Positions 25,330 to 37,000 of a stretch of 64,000 nucleotides of DNA are shown here, piece by piece. This stretch comes from Sinomonas mesophila. Its GTDB lineage: Bacteria > Actinomycetota > Actinomycetes > Actinomycetales > Micrococcaceae. The DNA lies in NCBI RefSeq assembly GCF_001999765.1, contig NZ_KV908323.1:128585-192584 (forward strand), written 5' to 3'. Both the position numbers and the translations under genes were made by a program. A model generated the notes under the pieces. It saw only the letters and a program-made list of their open reading frames with translations, had not been told where the DNA came from and did no database searches. The first letter of the stretch is position 1, and every line of letters begins with the position of its first letter.

Positions 25330-26724
25330 TTGACCCAAAAGCTGAGAACCCGTCACGTCACCATGATCACGCTCGGCGGGATCATCGGTGCGAGCCTTTT
25401 CGTGGGCTCGGCCAATATCGTCCGCAGCACCGGGCCAGCGGCCATCATTTCCTATGCCCTCGGCGGACTGTTGGTCTTCCTGGCAATGCGCATGCTGGGC
25501 GAGATGGCAGCCGCTCGGCCGGCGGTCGGTTCATTCATGGAGTACGCCCGCGTGGGCCTTGGAAACTGGGCCGCCTACGTTGTTGGCTGGCTGTACTGGT
25601 ACTTCTGGGTGGGGGTCATCGCCTATGAAGCCGTTGTCGGCGGCGGCATTCTTCACGGCTGGTTTCCCGCGCTGCCCGCGTGGGCTGGTTCGCTCGCGCT
25701 GCTCGCGATCTTCGTCTGCAGCAATCTCATCTCCCTGAGAACCTTCGGGGAGACCGAGTTCTGGCTGGCGAGCATCAAAGTGATCGCGATCGTCGTGTTC
25801 CTCGTGGTTGGCGCTCTGTTCGCGCTGGGCCTTTGGCCCGATGCCACCTTCTCGGTATCGAATCTGTGGGAACACGACGGATTTGTGCCGAACGGAGTGG
25901 GCGTGATCTTCTCCAGCATTGCGCTGGTCCTGTTCTCCTACTTCGGAACGGAGATCGCCGTCATGGCAGCAGCGGAATCGGAGAACCCCGCAAAGGGAAT
26001 CCGGCAGGCCGCGAATACCGTCATCTGGCGCGTCATGCTCTTCTACGTCGGAGCGATCCTCGTCATCGTCACGGTCGTCCCGTGGAACCAGCTCCCCGAA
26101 CCCTCCGTCGTCGCCCCGTTCACCTATCTGTTCTCGCTTTTCGGTGTCCTCGGAGCGGAGGTCATCATGGGTCTGGTGATCTTCACCGCCGTGATCTCGG
26201 TGCTCAACTCGGGGACGTACTCCGCCTCGCGGATGTTCGCCGCCCTCGCCGAACAGGGGCTTGCACCGGCCGCCGTTGCAAAGCGCACGAAGCACGGCGT
26301 TCCGGCCCTCGCGGTGATTGCCTCGACGATCGGCGGCCTCGTCGCGACGCTCGTGAATTTCGTCGCGCCGAGCTCGGGAATCTACGACTTCATCATGAAT
26401 TCCACGGGATTGGTGGCCCTCTTCGTGTACGTCTTCATCGCAGTCACCCAGTGGCGCCTGAGGGCCGCAATGTCCGCTGAGGAGCGCTCGAACCTCAAGC
26501 TGAAGGTGTGGCTTTTCCCGTGGCTCAACATCATCCTGATCGCCGGTGCCATCGGCATCGTAGCGATCATGATGCTGACCGAGAGCGGACGCACGCAGGT
26601 ATGGACGAGCTTTGTCGCGGCCGGTGCCCTCCTCCTGTTCTGGCCGATCGTGCGCAAGCGGCACGCTCTTCAGAAGCAGAAGGAAGCGGTCCCATCCTCG
26701 GCTCTGGCCGACAGCCGCCAGTAG
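25330..26724 (+). CDS. Amino acid permease, AAT/GabP-like
   Basis: The 464-residue product has 12 predicted helices and the amino acid transporter signature MITLGGIIGASLFVGSANIV, followed by MRMLGEMAAARPAVGSFMEYA and FSYFGTEIAVMAAAESENPAKGIRQA. It belongs to the GabP/AnsP/LysP branch. Given the lysine cluster to its left and the aminotransferase and semialdehyde dehydrogenase to its right, uptake of GABA or 5-aminovalerate is plausible but unproven. The TTG start is fixed by GAGGAG at 6 nt. A bidirectional terminator follows. Confidence 0.85.
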   Translation: MTQKLRTRHVTMITLGGIIGASLFVGSANIVRSTGPAAIISYALGGLLVFLAMRMLGEMAAARPAVGSFMEYARVGLGNWAAYVVGWLYWYFWVGVIAYEAVVGGGILHGWFPALPAWAGSLALLAIFVCSNLISLRTFGETEFWLASIKVIAIVVFLVVGALFALGLWPDATFSVSNLWEHDGFVPNGVGVIFSSIALVLFSYFGTEIAVMAAAESENPAKGIRQAANTVIWRVMLFYVGAILVIVTVVPWNQLPEPSVVAPFTYLFSLFGVLGAEVIMGLVIFTAVISVLNSGTYSASRMFAALAEQGLAPAAVAKRTKHGVPALAVIASTIGGLVATLVNFVAPSSGIYDFIMNSTGLVALFVYVFIAVTQWRLRAAMSAEERSNLKLKVWLFPWLNIILIAGAIGIVAIMMLTESGRTQVWTSFVAAGALLLFWPIVRKRHALQKQKEAVPSSALADSRQ

Positions 26725-26738
26725 GCATCAACGAGTAA

Positions 26739-26769
26739 GAGACCGGCGCCCCTATCGGGCGCCGGTCTC
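26739..26769. terminator. 13-bp stem terminator between convergent permease and kinase genes
   Basis: GAGACCGGCGCCC and GGGCGCCGGTCTC pair perfectly around CTATC. The same two arms recur at 30130-30160 in the terminator of the aldehyde dehydrogenase operon. It can act on both strands. Confidence 0.85.
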
Positions 26770-26801
26770 GACTCGGTCTAAACCTGCGTTGGGAAACCGG
26801 A

Positions 26802-29927
<3,126 letters not shown>

Positions 29928-30121
29928 TCGGCACCCCCATGTTTGATCTCCACATGCCCGAGCGGCGGGGCCTCCACCGACGATCCTCGCATCCGTGGCC
30001 CCCTTCCGGCAGCCTACTCGGCGAATCCTTGGCAAGTTCTGCGCCGAATTTGAATTCCATATTCAAGCTGACGCGCAGGAAGAGCGGATAATTAGGGCGA
30101 AAACCCTTCCGATGGGAAACT
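29928..30121. promoter_or_regulatory. Upstream region of the hybrid kinase gene with TTGAAT/ATTCAA dyad
   Basis: This AT-richer gap precedes the leftward kinase gene. TTGAAT (30050-30055) and ATTCAA (30061-30066) form an inverted repeat with a 5-nt spacer and may be an operator or part of the kinase promoter. No small gene is supported here. Confidence 0.35.
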
Positions 30122-30168
30122 AACGCCTTGAGACCGGCGCCCGCTACGGGCGCCGGTCTCAAGGCGTT
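30122..30168 (-). terminator. 21-bp perfect-stem terminator downstream of the aldehyde dehydrogenase gene
   Basis: A perfect 21-bp stem (arms 30122-30142 and 30148-30168) closes on a GCTAC loop, 15 bp after the dehydrogenase stop. The inner 13 bp of each arm are identical to the terminator at 26739-26769. Arms this long are unusual for an intrinsic terminator. Confidence 0.85.
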
Positions 30169-30183
30169 GAGGTGGGGGTGGAA

Positions 30184-31671
30184 CTACGCCGTGGCGCGGC
30201 GGGCCACGTTGTAGAAGCGGATGTTCTCGTACTCTTCGAGGCCCTCGGAGCTGCCTTCGCGGCCGAGGCCCGACTGCTTGATGCCGCCGAACGGGGCCGC
30301 AGCGTTGGAGGGCACGCCCTGGTTGATGCCCACGATGCCCGTCTGGAGGCTGTCGGCGACGTTGAAGGCGCGGTCGAGGTTCTCCGTGAAGACGTAGCCT
30401 GCGAGGCCGAACTCGGTCGCGTTCGCACGGGCGATGACCTCGGCCTCCGAGCTGAACCGCTGGATGGCGGCAATGGGACCGAAGATCTCGGACGTGGCGA
30501 CGTCGGAATCGGCCGAGACCCGGTCCAGGACGGTCGGGGCGAAGAAGTTGCCCGGCGAGTCGTACCCGTGGCCGCCGGTCAGCAGCTCGGCACCGAGGCT
30601 CACGGCGTTCTCGGTGTAGGCCTTCATCTCGGACACCGCCCGGTCGTCGATCAGCGCACCGAGGCCCGTCCCCGTGCCGAGGCCGTGCCCGACCTTGATC
30701 TGCGCGAAGCGCTCGGTGAGCGCGGCCACGAAGTCATCCGCGATGCCGTCCTGGACGTAGATGCGGTTGGCACCGATGCAGGACTGTCCGCCGTTGCGGA
30801 GCTTCGCCGCGAACGTCCCCTCCACGGCGCGCTCCAGGTCGGCGTCGTTGAAGACGATGAGCGGGGCGTTGCCGCCGAGCTCCATCGAGCTGCGGAGCAC
30901 GTTCTGCGAGGCGAGCTCGAGGAGTCGGCGACCCACCGGCGTCGACCCGGTGAAGGAGACCTTCCGCACCCGCGGGTCGCGGAGGACGGCCTCGCTGAAG
31001 GCCCCCGACTTCGACGTGGTGACGACCTGGACCAGCTCCTCCGGCACCCCGGCCTCGACGGCGAGCTGCACGGCAAAGTACGTGGTCAGCGGGGTCAGGG
31101 TCGCGGGCTTGATGACCGCGGGGCAGCCCGCTGCCAGCGCCGGTGCGATCTTCCGGGTCGCCATGGCCAGGGGGAAGTTCCACGGCGTGATGAGCACCGC
31201 GAGGCCGACGGGGGAGCGGCGCGTCAGGAGGTTCGCGCCGCCGTCGGGCGTCTCGCGGAAGTTGCCCACCGGGCGGACCGCCTCCTCGGCGTACCAGCGC
31301 ACGAAGTCGTTGCCGTACTTGACCTCGCCCCGGGCCTCCGCGAGCGGCTTGCCCATCTCGCGCGAGATGAGGTGCGCGAGGTCCTCAGCGTGGGCGACGA
31401 GCTTGTCGTACCACGCGCGCAGGACGTCGGCGCGGTGGCGGAGCGAGGTCTTCGCCCACTCGGCCCCGGCCTTGTCCGCCGTGCTGACGGCCTCGAGCGC
31501 CGCCTCGACGTCGGCGTCGGGGATGTGCGCAATGGTCTCAGCGGTGGCCGGGTCCTGGACCGCGATGCCCTCGCTGGGGAGCTTGATGGACTGGATGACG
31601 GCGTCGGCGCGCCGAACACTCTCCGGGTCCGCCGCGATGAGGGGCGTAGCAGTGGTGGCGGTGAGGCTCAT
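30184..31671 (-). CDS. gabD: Succinate/glutarate semialdehyde dehydrogenase (aldehyde dehydrogenase family)
   Basis: The 495-residue NAD(P)-dependent aldehyde dehydrogenase has ITPWNFPLAMATRKIAPALA, the catalytic Glu in MELGGNAP and the catalytic Cys in GGQSCIGANR, as in GabD/DavD enzymes. It would oxidise succinate or glutarate semialdehyde to the diacid. Its ATG overlaps the aminotransferase stop by 4 bp, so the two act together: transaminate an omega-amino acid, then oxidise the semialdehyde. With the lysine block nearby, 5-aminovalerate is a possible substrate besides GABA. A strong terminator follows. Confidence 0.88.
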   Translation of the reverse strand: MSLTATTATPLIAADPESVRRADAVIQSIKLPSEGIAVQDPATAETIAHIPDADVEAALEAVSTADKAGAEWAKTSLRHRADVLRAWYDKLVAHAEDLAHLISREMGKPLAEARGEVKYGNDFVRWYAEEAVRPVGNFRETPDGGANLLTRRSPVGLAVLITPWNFPLAMATRKIAPALAAGCPAVIKPATLTPLTTYFAVQLAVEAGVPEELVQVVTTSKSGAFSEAVLRDPRVRKVSFTGSTPVGRRLLELASQNVLRSSMELGGNAPLIVFNDADLERAVEGTFAAKLRNGGQSCIGANRIYVQDGIADDFVAALTERFAQIKVGHGLGTGTGLGALIDDRAVSEMKAYTENAVSLGAELLTGGHGYDSPGNFFAPTVLDRVSADSDVATSEIFGPIAAIQRFSSEAEVIARANATEFGLAGYVFTENLDRAFNVADSLQTGIVGINQGVPSNAAAPFGGIKQSGLGREGSSEGLEEYENIRFYNVARRATA

Positions 31672-32969
31672 CGATTTTCCCTTTCGGTAATGGCCTGCTC
31701 GAGGGCGGTGACAAAGAGCGAGAGTTCGTGGTTGCTGATGATGAACGGCGGGCTGACCTGAACGGTGTTGCCGCGCAGGGGCCGGGCGATGTACCCGAGC
31801 TCGATCAGGTCGTCGCAAACGTGCTCGGCCTTGAGGTGGTCGGCGAGGGTGACGCCACCGAGGAGTCCGGCGACACGCACGTCGGTGACCGCCGCCTGCC
31901 GCTGGGCCAGCTGGGCGAACTCGTTCTCGAGCACGGTCTCGAGTTCCCTGACGCGGGGGATCAGCCCGTCGCGCTCGAGGATGTCCAGATGCCGCAGGGC
32001 CACCGCGGCGGCGGTGGCATGCCCGGCGTAGGTCGCACCGTGGCGGAAGATCGGCGTCTCCGGGGAATCGACGTAGAACGGCTCCCACACTCGCGGGCTG
32101 ACCAGGACGCCGCCCAGCGGGGCGTAGCCCGAGGTGATTCCCTTGGCGAAGGTCACCAGATCGGGTTCGATGCCGTAGCGCTCGGCGGCGAACATGGTCC
32201 CCAGGCGGCCGAAGCCCGTGATGACCTCGTCCAGGATCAGGAGGATGTCGTTCTCGCGGCAGATCGTCTGAATGGCCTCGAGATAGCCGGGCGCTGGCGG
32301 GTTGACGCCCCCCGTGCCCTGCACCGGCTCGGTGACGATCGCCGCGATGTTCTCGGGCCCCACCTCGGCGACCACCCGTGCGACATCCTGGGGGTCATTG
32401 AAGGAGACCCGAGCCGTCTCGGGCACGAGGGACTCGGTGCCGTAGCCCTCGCGGTTGAAGTCGAGGCCAGCGATGCTCGTGCCGTAGGCGTGGAGGCCGT
32501 GGTAGGCGAACTCGCGGCTGAGGATGACCTTCTTGTTGGTCCGGCCTTCGCGCTGCCAGTGGCGGCGGGCCAGCTTGCAGGCGACGTCGATGGCGTCGGA
32601 GCCACCGGAGTTCAGGATCACCTTCGGGCGGTCGATCGGCGAGATCCCGGCAAGCCGCTCGCCGAGGGCCAGGGCCTTGTCGTTCGTGAAGCGCGCGAAG
32701 ATGTGATAGGTCTCGAGCCGCTTCATCTGCTCGTAGGCGGCTTCGGCGAGCTCCGGATGCGCATGGCCGATGTTGGCGTGCCAGAGGCCCGCGGTGCCGT
32801 CGAACAGGCGGCGCCCGTCGGCGGTGAAGACGTAGGACCCCTCACCGCGCTCGACGACGAGCTGGCGCCCCAGCACTGTCGGCGTGTGGGCCTGGGCAGG
32901 CCATAGGGCCGGCCCGTCCACCAGCCGTGGGCCAGGCGTCGCCGCGGACGAAACGTCGATGAGGGACAT
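31668..32969 (-). CDS. Class III omega-amino acid aminotransferase
   Basis: The 433-residue PLP enzyme has GTAGLWHANIGHAHPEL, SGGSDAIDVACKLARRHW, YHGLHAYG, the PLP-Asp segment LLILDEVITGFGRLG and the PLP lysine in FAKGITSGYAPLGG. It belongs to the beta-alanine/GABA/omega-amino acid:pyruvate group of fold type I. Paired with the semialdehyde dehydrogenase (4-bp overlap), it probably handles GABA or 5-aminovalerate. The start at MSLIDVSS has GGAAGGGAG upstream. The LysR-type gene lies 143 bp upstream on the same strand, and the gap holds a TGACA/TGTCA dyad. Confidence 0.85.
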   Translation of the reverse strand: MSLIDVSSAATPGPRLVDGPALWPAQAHTPTVLGRQLVVERGEGSYVFTADGRRLFDGTAGLWHANIGHAHPELAEAAYEQMKRLETYHIFARFTNDKALALGERLAGISPIDRPKVILNSGGSDAIDVACKLARRHWQREGRTNKKVILSREFAYHGLHAYGTSIAGLDFNREGYGTESLVPETARVSFNDPQDVARVVAEVGPENIAAIVTEPVQGTGGVNPPAPGYLEAIQTICRENDILLILDEVITGFGRLGTMFAAERYGIEPDLVTFAKGITSGYAPLGGVLVSPRVWEPFYVDSPETPIFRHGATYAGHATAAAVALRHLDILERDGLIPRVRELETVLENEFAQLAQRQAAVTDVRVAGLLGGVTLADHLKAEHVCDDLIELGYIARPLRGNTVQVSPPFIISNHELSLFVTALEQAITERENR

Positions 32970-33089
32970 GTGCGCTCGCTCCCTTCCGGTCTCGCTTGAG
33001 GAACCGCAGGAACAACCGCATGAGTGCGGGGGGATTCCGGCGTGTATCAAACGTAGCCGCGGCCATCGGTCAGGACAAGCGAACGTTCA

Positions 33090-33105
33090 TGACATCTATG
33101 TGTCA
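33090..33105. promoter_or_regulatory. TGACA-N6-TGTCA dyad upstream of the aminotransferase operon
   Basis: TGACATCTATGTGTCA is an inverted repeat (TGACA ... TGTCA) of the size and T-N11-A form recognised by LysR-type regulators. It sits 8 bp past the LysR gene's stop and about 120 bp before the aminotransferase start, in an AT-rich patch. Binding by the adjacent LysR protein is inference. Confidence 0.5.
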
Positions 33106-33112
33106 GTGATGC

Positions 33113-34003
33113 TTACATATTGTGCGCTTGGAAGGCTTGGACGATGGCCTCCCGTACGGCGACAAGTGCCGGGCTGTTCTCCGATCCGGACCTCACGACG
33201 TACTGGATGCTCCGCTGGTCGGCGGGCAGCCAGGAGCTCGGCACGATCGTGCTGCCCATTTCCCGCACGACCATGTCGGGCAGAAACGCTGCGGCCAGGC
33301 CCTGCTCAACCATCCTGAGGTGGAAGAGAAGGTCGGAGGAAAAGTGCGCGACATTCGGCTCGATGCCCCGTTCGCGGCAGACCCGCAGGGCCCATTGGGC
33401 GGACGCCGCGCTCAGGGGTTCCAGGACCCAGCGCGCAGTGCGAAGCTGATCGAAATCATCGAAGGCCACGCCGTGAGGGAGATAGCCCCGAACGGGGTCC
33501 TGGCCGATCACCGTGGTGTGGATGCCGCCGTCGGGAGCACCTTGGGTGCCGGGAAAAGCGTCAGTCACCACGGCATCAACCTGCCGCGACATCAGCTGCA
33601 TGACGGCCGCTTCGGGTTCCTCACGGCGGAGGCGCACATCGAGGCCCGGGAACCTCCGGGCCAAGTCGGCCATGGCGGCAGGCATGACACTGCGGCTGAT
33701 CGAGGCGAAGGCGGCGATTGTCACGACGCCGTGGGCCCGCTCGTGTGCCGTGGCCAGATCGGATTCCGCGCGCTCGATGGCCGCGAGGATAGCTTCGGTG
33801 TTCCGCACGAGCTCCTCGCCGGCCGGGGTGAGCCTGACGCTGCGGCCGACCTTCTCCAGGAGCACGACGCCGGTCTCCTTCTCCAGCACTCCCAGCTGCT
33901 GCGAAATGGCGGAATGGCTATACCCGAGTTCCCGTGCTGCGGCGCTCATGCTGCCGTGCAGCTTGACTCCCCTCAGCAGCGTGAGGCGGTGAAGGTCCAG
34001 CAC
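33113..34003 (-). CDS. LysR-family transcriptional regulator
   Basis: The 296-residue product has an N-terminal winged helix (HGSMSAAARELGYSHSAISQQLGVLEKE, about 16-43) and a LysR effector domain. It is of the branch whose HTH begins DLHRLTLLRGVKLHGS, common in actinobacteria. The GTG start uses an AGGAAA that lies within the last codons of the LuxR-type gene 5 bp upstream, so the two are probably translationally coupled. It most likely controls the aminotransferase/dehydrogenase operon downstream. Confidence 0.88.
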   Translation of the reverse strand: MLDLHRLTLLRGVKLHGSMSAAARELGYSHSAISQQLGVLEKETGVVLLEKVGRSVRLTPAGEELVRNTEAILAAIERAESDLATAHERAHGVVTIAAFASISRSVMPAAMADLARRFPGLDVRLRREEPEAAVMQLMSRQVDAVVTDAFPGTQGAPDGGIHTTVIGQDPVRGYLPHGVAFDDFDQLRTARWVLEPLSAASAQWALRVCRERGIEPNVAHFSSDLLFHLRMVEQGLAAAFLPDMVVREMGSTIVPSSWLPADQRSIQYVVRSGSENSPALVAVREAIVQAFQAHNM

Positions 34004-34008
34004 TGTGT

Positions 34009-35322
34009 TTATTTCCTGACTGTCTGCTGCCGAGGGCGCTGGCCATGGCCGGGCGGCCCTGCGAGGGCCACGGCCTCCGCGCGGGACGCGACGCCGAGCT
34101 TGCGGAACAGGTTCCGCAGGTGGAACTTTACGGTGTTCTCTGAGACGTGCAGCTCCGCCGCGATGGCGCGGTTCCGCAGCCCGGCGGCGAGGAGGCGCAA
34201 GACCTCCTCCTCACGCGGCCCGAGCCCCCACCCCGCGGCCGCGGCAGAGGGCGGCTCGGGGGCGTCGAGCGGCAGGACGACGGCGACGTCGGCCCCCCAG
34301 CCTGACATGACCTCGACGTTCAGCCGCCCGTTGAGCGCCTCGACCCGCTGCCCGATGCGGCGCAGGCTCTCGGCGTCAAGCGAGAGTTGGCCCTTGCCGT
34401 CGTCGCGCACGTTGATCAGAAGGTTCGTCCCGTCGCAGTCCCACTGCGTGCGCACGCGGCTCACGTCGTCCTGCTCGACCATGGCGAGCACGAGGGCCCG
34501 CACGATCGCCCGCGCCGCGTGCGCAACCTCCCCGGGCAGCGCCCGCCCGTCCGCGGGCGGCTCGACGAACTGCACGTCGATCCCGCTGAACCGCACGAGC
34601 GGGCGCAGGTCCTCGAGCAGCCGGGCGAACGCGCTCGCGACCGGTTCCTCGAGCAGCGCCGTGGTCCGCTCGCCGAGGCTGCGCAGGCGCACGAGCGCCG
34701 CGGCGGCGAGGTCGACGGCGGTGCGGCGCGCGGCGCCGTCGTCCATCGCGCTGGATCGCAGCGCCGCGAGGATCGTCTCGAGCGTCGTCGAGTGCTGGTC
34801 CGTGAGCTCGGCCGTGAGCCGGGCCCGCTCGGCGGACGCGGCGCGGGACTCGCGCAGGTACGACGGCGGCGCTTCCGCCACCTTCTCGCGGATCCGCACG
34901 GCGGCGAGGTGCCACAGGCGCACGACGGCGGGCAGGTCCACCCGCTCGTCCCACCCCGGCGCGGGGGTGGGGTCGGTGAGGATGAGCAGCGCGTTGGTGC
35001 TCGAGCGCAGGGCCAGCACGGGCCGGACGCGGCCGGCGACCTCCTCCTCGGCCCAGCGCGGCTCGAGCCCGGGCAGCGAGTCGCGGATCCGGTCGAGCTC
35101 CTCGATCGAGACGCGCGAGATGACCTCCTCCGCGCCGGCCTTCTTCTGCGGCCGGCCGGTGCAGTCCTCGGTGAAGATGACGAGCGCGCGGCAGCGGACG
35201 TAGGGCTCGAGGGCAGTGCGCAGCCGCTCGGCGATCTCGAGGAGCGGGGCGTCGGCGAGCAGGGCCGCGGCGTCGAGCAGGTCCAGGCGCTCGTCCTTGA
35301 GCGCTGCGGGCGAGGCAGTCAT
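34009..35322 (-). CDS. LuxR-type regulator with a histidine-kinase-like central region
   Basis: The 437-residue product has an N-terminal sensory region of GAF-like size (about 10-160), a helical stretch resembling the dimerisation part of NarX-type kinases ([17 protein letters not shown]), an ATPase-like fold with a weak DDGKG motif (about 250-360) and a C-terminal LuxR helix-turn-helix ([20 protein letters not shown] through [13 protein letters not shown], about 370-425). No full kinase N and G boxes are visible, so it may bind rather than hydrolyse nucleotide. It is divergent from hxlB-hxlA and is the best candidate for their formaldehyde-responsive control. Confidence 0.8.
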   Translation of the reverse strand: MTASPAALKDERLDLLDAAALLADAPLLEIAERLRTALEPYVRCRALVIFTEDCTGRPQKKAGAEEVISRVSIEELDRIRDSLPGLEPRWAEEEVAGRVRPVLALRSSTNALLILTDPTPAPGWDERVDLPAVVRLWHLAAVRIREKVAEAPPSYLRESRAASAERARLTAELTDQHSTTLETILAALRSSAMDDGAARRTAVDLAAAALVRLRSLGERTTALLEEPVASAFARLLEDLRPLVRFSGIDVQFVEPPADGRALPGEVAHAARAIVRALVLAMVEQDDVSRVRTQWDCDGTNLLINVRDDGKGQLSLDAESLRRIGQRVEALNGRLNVEVMSGWGADVAVVLPLDAPEPPSAAAAGWGLGPREEEVLRLLAAGLRNRAIAAELHVSENTVKFHLRNLFRKLGVASRAEAVALAGPPGHGQRPRQQTVRK

Positions 35323-35358
35323 GCGCTCGAGCGTAACCCGCCAGCACCCGCCCTGCCT

Positions 35359-35370
35359 ACCCGAAAGGGT
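35359..35370. promoter_or_regulatory. Small palindrome ACCCGAAAGGGT in the regulator/hxlB intergenic region
   Basis: ACCC and GGGT surround GAAA in the 163-bp gap between the divergent LuxR-type gene and hxlB. A binding site for the LuxR-type protein is conceivable; evidence is positional only. Confidence 0.3.
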
Positions 35371-35485
35371 GGCAAGGACTGTCCTGAATGGCAGCTTTCC
35401 CCGCCCGTTCGGGCCGCGACGATGGATACAGCCGCCGGGGACGAGCCCGGACCGGGACATGACACTGAGACAGACAGGAGCGAGC

Positions 35486-36103
35486 GTGAGCATCGACGTT
35501 TCCCGCAGCGACGCGGACGTTTCCCTCGCCGGGGCAGCCATCGCGCCGGACACCGTCCACAGCAACCTGAGCCTCATCCAGGCCGAGATCGCCGCGACCG
35601 CCGCAGAGCTCGACCGCCTGCAGCTCGCCGACCTCGCGGCCCTCGTGCGCCGCGCCGAGCGCGTCTTCGTCGCCGGCGCCGGCCGCAGCGGCCTCGTGCT
35701 CCGCATGGCCGCCATGCGGCTCATGCACCTCGGCCTCGAGGTGCATGTCGTCGGCGACACGACCACCCCCGCGATCCGCTCCGGCGACCTCCTGCTCGCC
35801 GCGTCCGGCTCGGGGACGACGGCGGGCGTCGTCAAGGCGGCCAGCACCGCCTCCGCCGTGGGCGCCACCATCGGGGTGTACACGACCGACCCCGAGTCGC
35901 CGCTCGCCGCGCGGGCCGACGCCGTCGTCGTCGTCCCCGCCGCCCGCAAGACCGACCACGGCGGCGCGCTCTCGCGCCAGTACTCCGGCAGCCTGTTCGA
36001 GCAGGCGCTGCTGCTCGCCTCCGAGGCCGTGTTCCAGAGCCTGTGGGGCGCCGACGGCACCCCGGCCGAGGAGCTGTGGCTGCGCCACGCCAACCTCGAG
36101 TAG
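35486..36103 (+). CDS. hxlB: 6-phospho-3-hexuloisomerase
   Basis: The 205-residue SIS-domain protein has [47 protein letters not shown] and a C-terminal [13 protein letters not shown], matching PHI of the ribulose monophosphate pathway. It isomerises D-arabino-3-hexulose-6-phosphate to fructose-6-phosphate. The GTG at 35486 with AGGAG at 5 nt is the best start; an ATG at 35459 is possible. It lies 47 bp before hxlA on one transcript. Together they fix formaldehyde on ribulose-5-phosphate. Confidence 0.92.
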   Translation: MSIDVSRSDADVSLAGAAIAPDTVHSNLSLIQAEIAATAAELDRLQLADLAALVRRAERVFVAGAGRSGLVLRMAAMRLMHLGLEVHVVGDTTTPAIRSGDLLLAASGSGTTAGVVKAASTASAVGATIGVYTTDPESPLAARADAVVVVPAARKTDHGGALSRQYSGSLFEQALLLASEAVFQSLWGADGTPAEELWLRHANLE

Positions 36104-36150
36104 CCCCAGAACCACCCCCACCAGCCCACCGCAAGAGAAAGAAGGAACCT

Positions 36151-36774
36151 ATGAAGCTCCAGGTCGCCATGGACGTGCTCACCACCGAAGAGGCCCTCAC
36201 CCTCGCCAAGCAGGTCGCCGAGCACGTCGACATCATCGAGCTCGGCACGCCGCTCGTGAAGAACGCCGGCCTCTCCGCCGTGACCGCCGTCAAGGAGGCC
36301 CACCCGGACAAGGTGGTCTTCGCGGACCTCAAGACGATGGACGCGGGCGAGCTCGAGGCGAACCTCGCCTTCACGGCCGGCGCAGACCTCGTCTCCGTGC
36401 TCGGCTCCGCCGATGACTCCACGATCGCTGGCGCGGTCAAGGCCGCCCGCGCGCACCAGAAGGGCGTCGTCGTCGACCTCATCGGCGTCGAGGACAAGGT
36501 GACCCGCGCTCAGGAGGTGCGCCAGCTCGGCGCCAAGTTCGTCGAGTTCCACGCCGGTCTCGACGAGCAGGCCAAGCCCGGCTACGACCTCAGCGTCCTG
36601 CTGACGGCGGGCGAGCGCGCCCGCGTGCCGTTCTCCGTCGCCGGCGGCGTGAACCTCTCCACGATCGCCTCGGTCCAGCGGGCCGGCGCGGACGTCGCCG
36701 TCGCAGGCGGCTCCATCTACGGCGCCGAGAACCCGGCCGAGGCCGCCCGCCAGCTCAAGGAGGCCATTATCTGA
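36151..36774 (+). CDS. hxlA: 3-hexulose-6-phosphate synthase
   Basis: The 207-residue barrel protein has the HPS signatures [43 protein letters not shown] and [16 protein letters not shown], with the Asp-Lys pair of the OMP decarboxylase superfamily. It condenses formaldehyde with ribulose-5-phosphate. GAAGGAA precedes the ATG. In a non-methylotrophic actinobacterium the pair usually serves formaldehyde detoxification, or ribulose-5-phosphate supply, and it complements fdhA at 15.5 kb. Confidence 0.95.
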   Translation: MKLQVAMDVLTTEEALTLAKQVAEHVDIIELGTPLVKNAGLSAVTAVKEAHPDKVVFADLKTMDAGELEANLAFTAGADLVSVLGSADDSTIAGAVKAARAHQKGVVVDLIGVEDKVTRAQEVRQLGAKFVEFHAGLDEQAKPGYDLSVLLTAGERARVPFSVAGGVNLSTIASVQRAGADVAVAGGSIYGAENPAEAARQLKEAII

Positions 36775-36805
36775 CCCCATTCTGGACATCCCTCGCAACC
36801 AACGT

Positions 36806-36839
36806 AAGGGGACGGCGCCCGGGAGGCTGCCGTCCCCTT
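36806..36839 (+). terminator. Terminator after hxlA
   Basis: AAGGGGACGGC and GCCGTCCCCTT form an 11-bp perfect stem 31 bp after the stop codon, ending in two T residues. Confidence 0.8.
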
Positions 36840-37000
36840 CGTGGTTTAAGACGAGGGCTGGATCGGGAGGACTGGTATTTAGCGGCTACCATAAACCACG
36901 GTGTGTCGTGGGACACGAGCCCTTCCCGCCCTTCTCCTTGGAGGCCTTCCATGCCCATCCCAGAAGCAGCCGACCACGGAGCCCTCGCGCGGGTTGGGGT

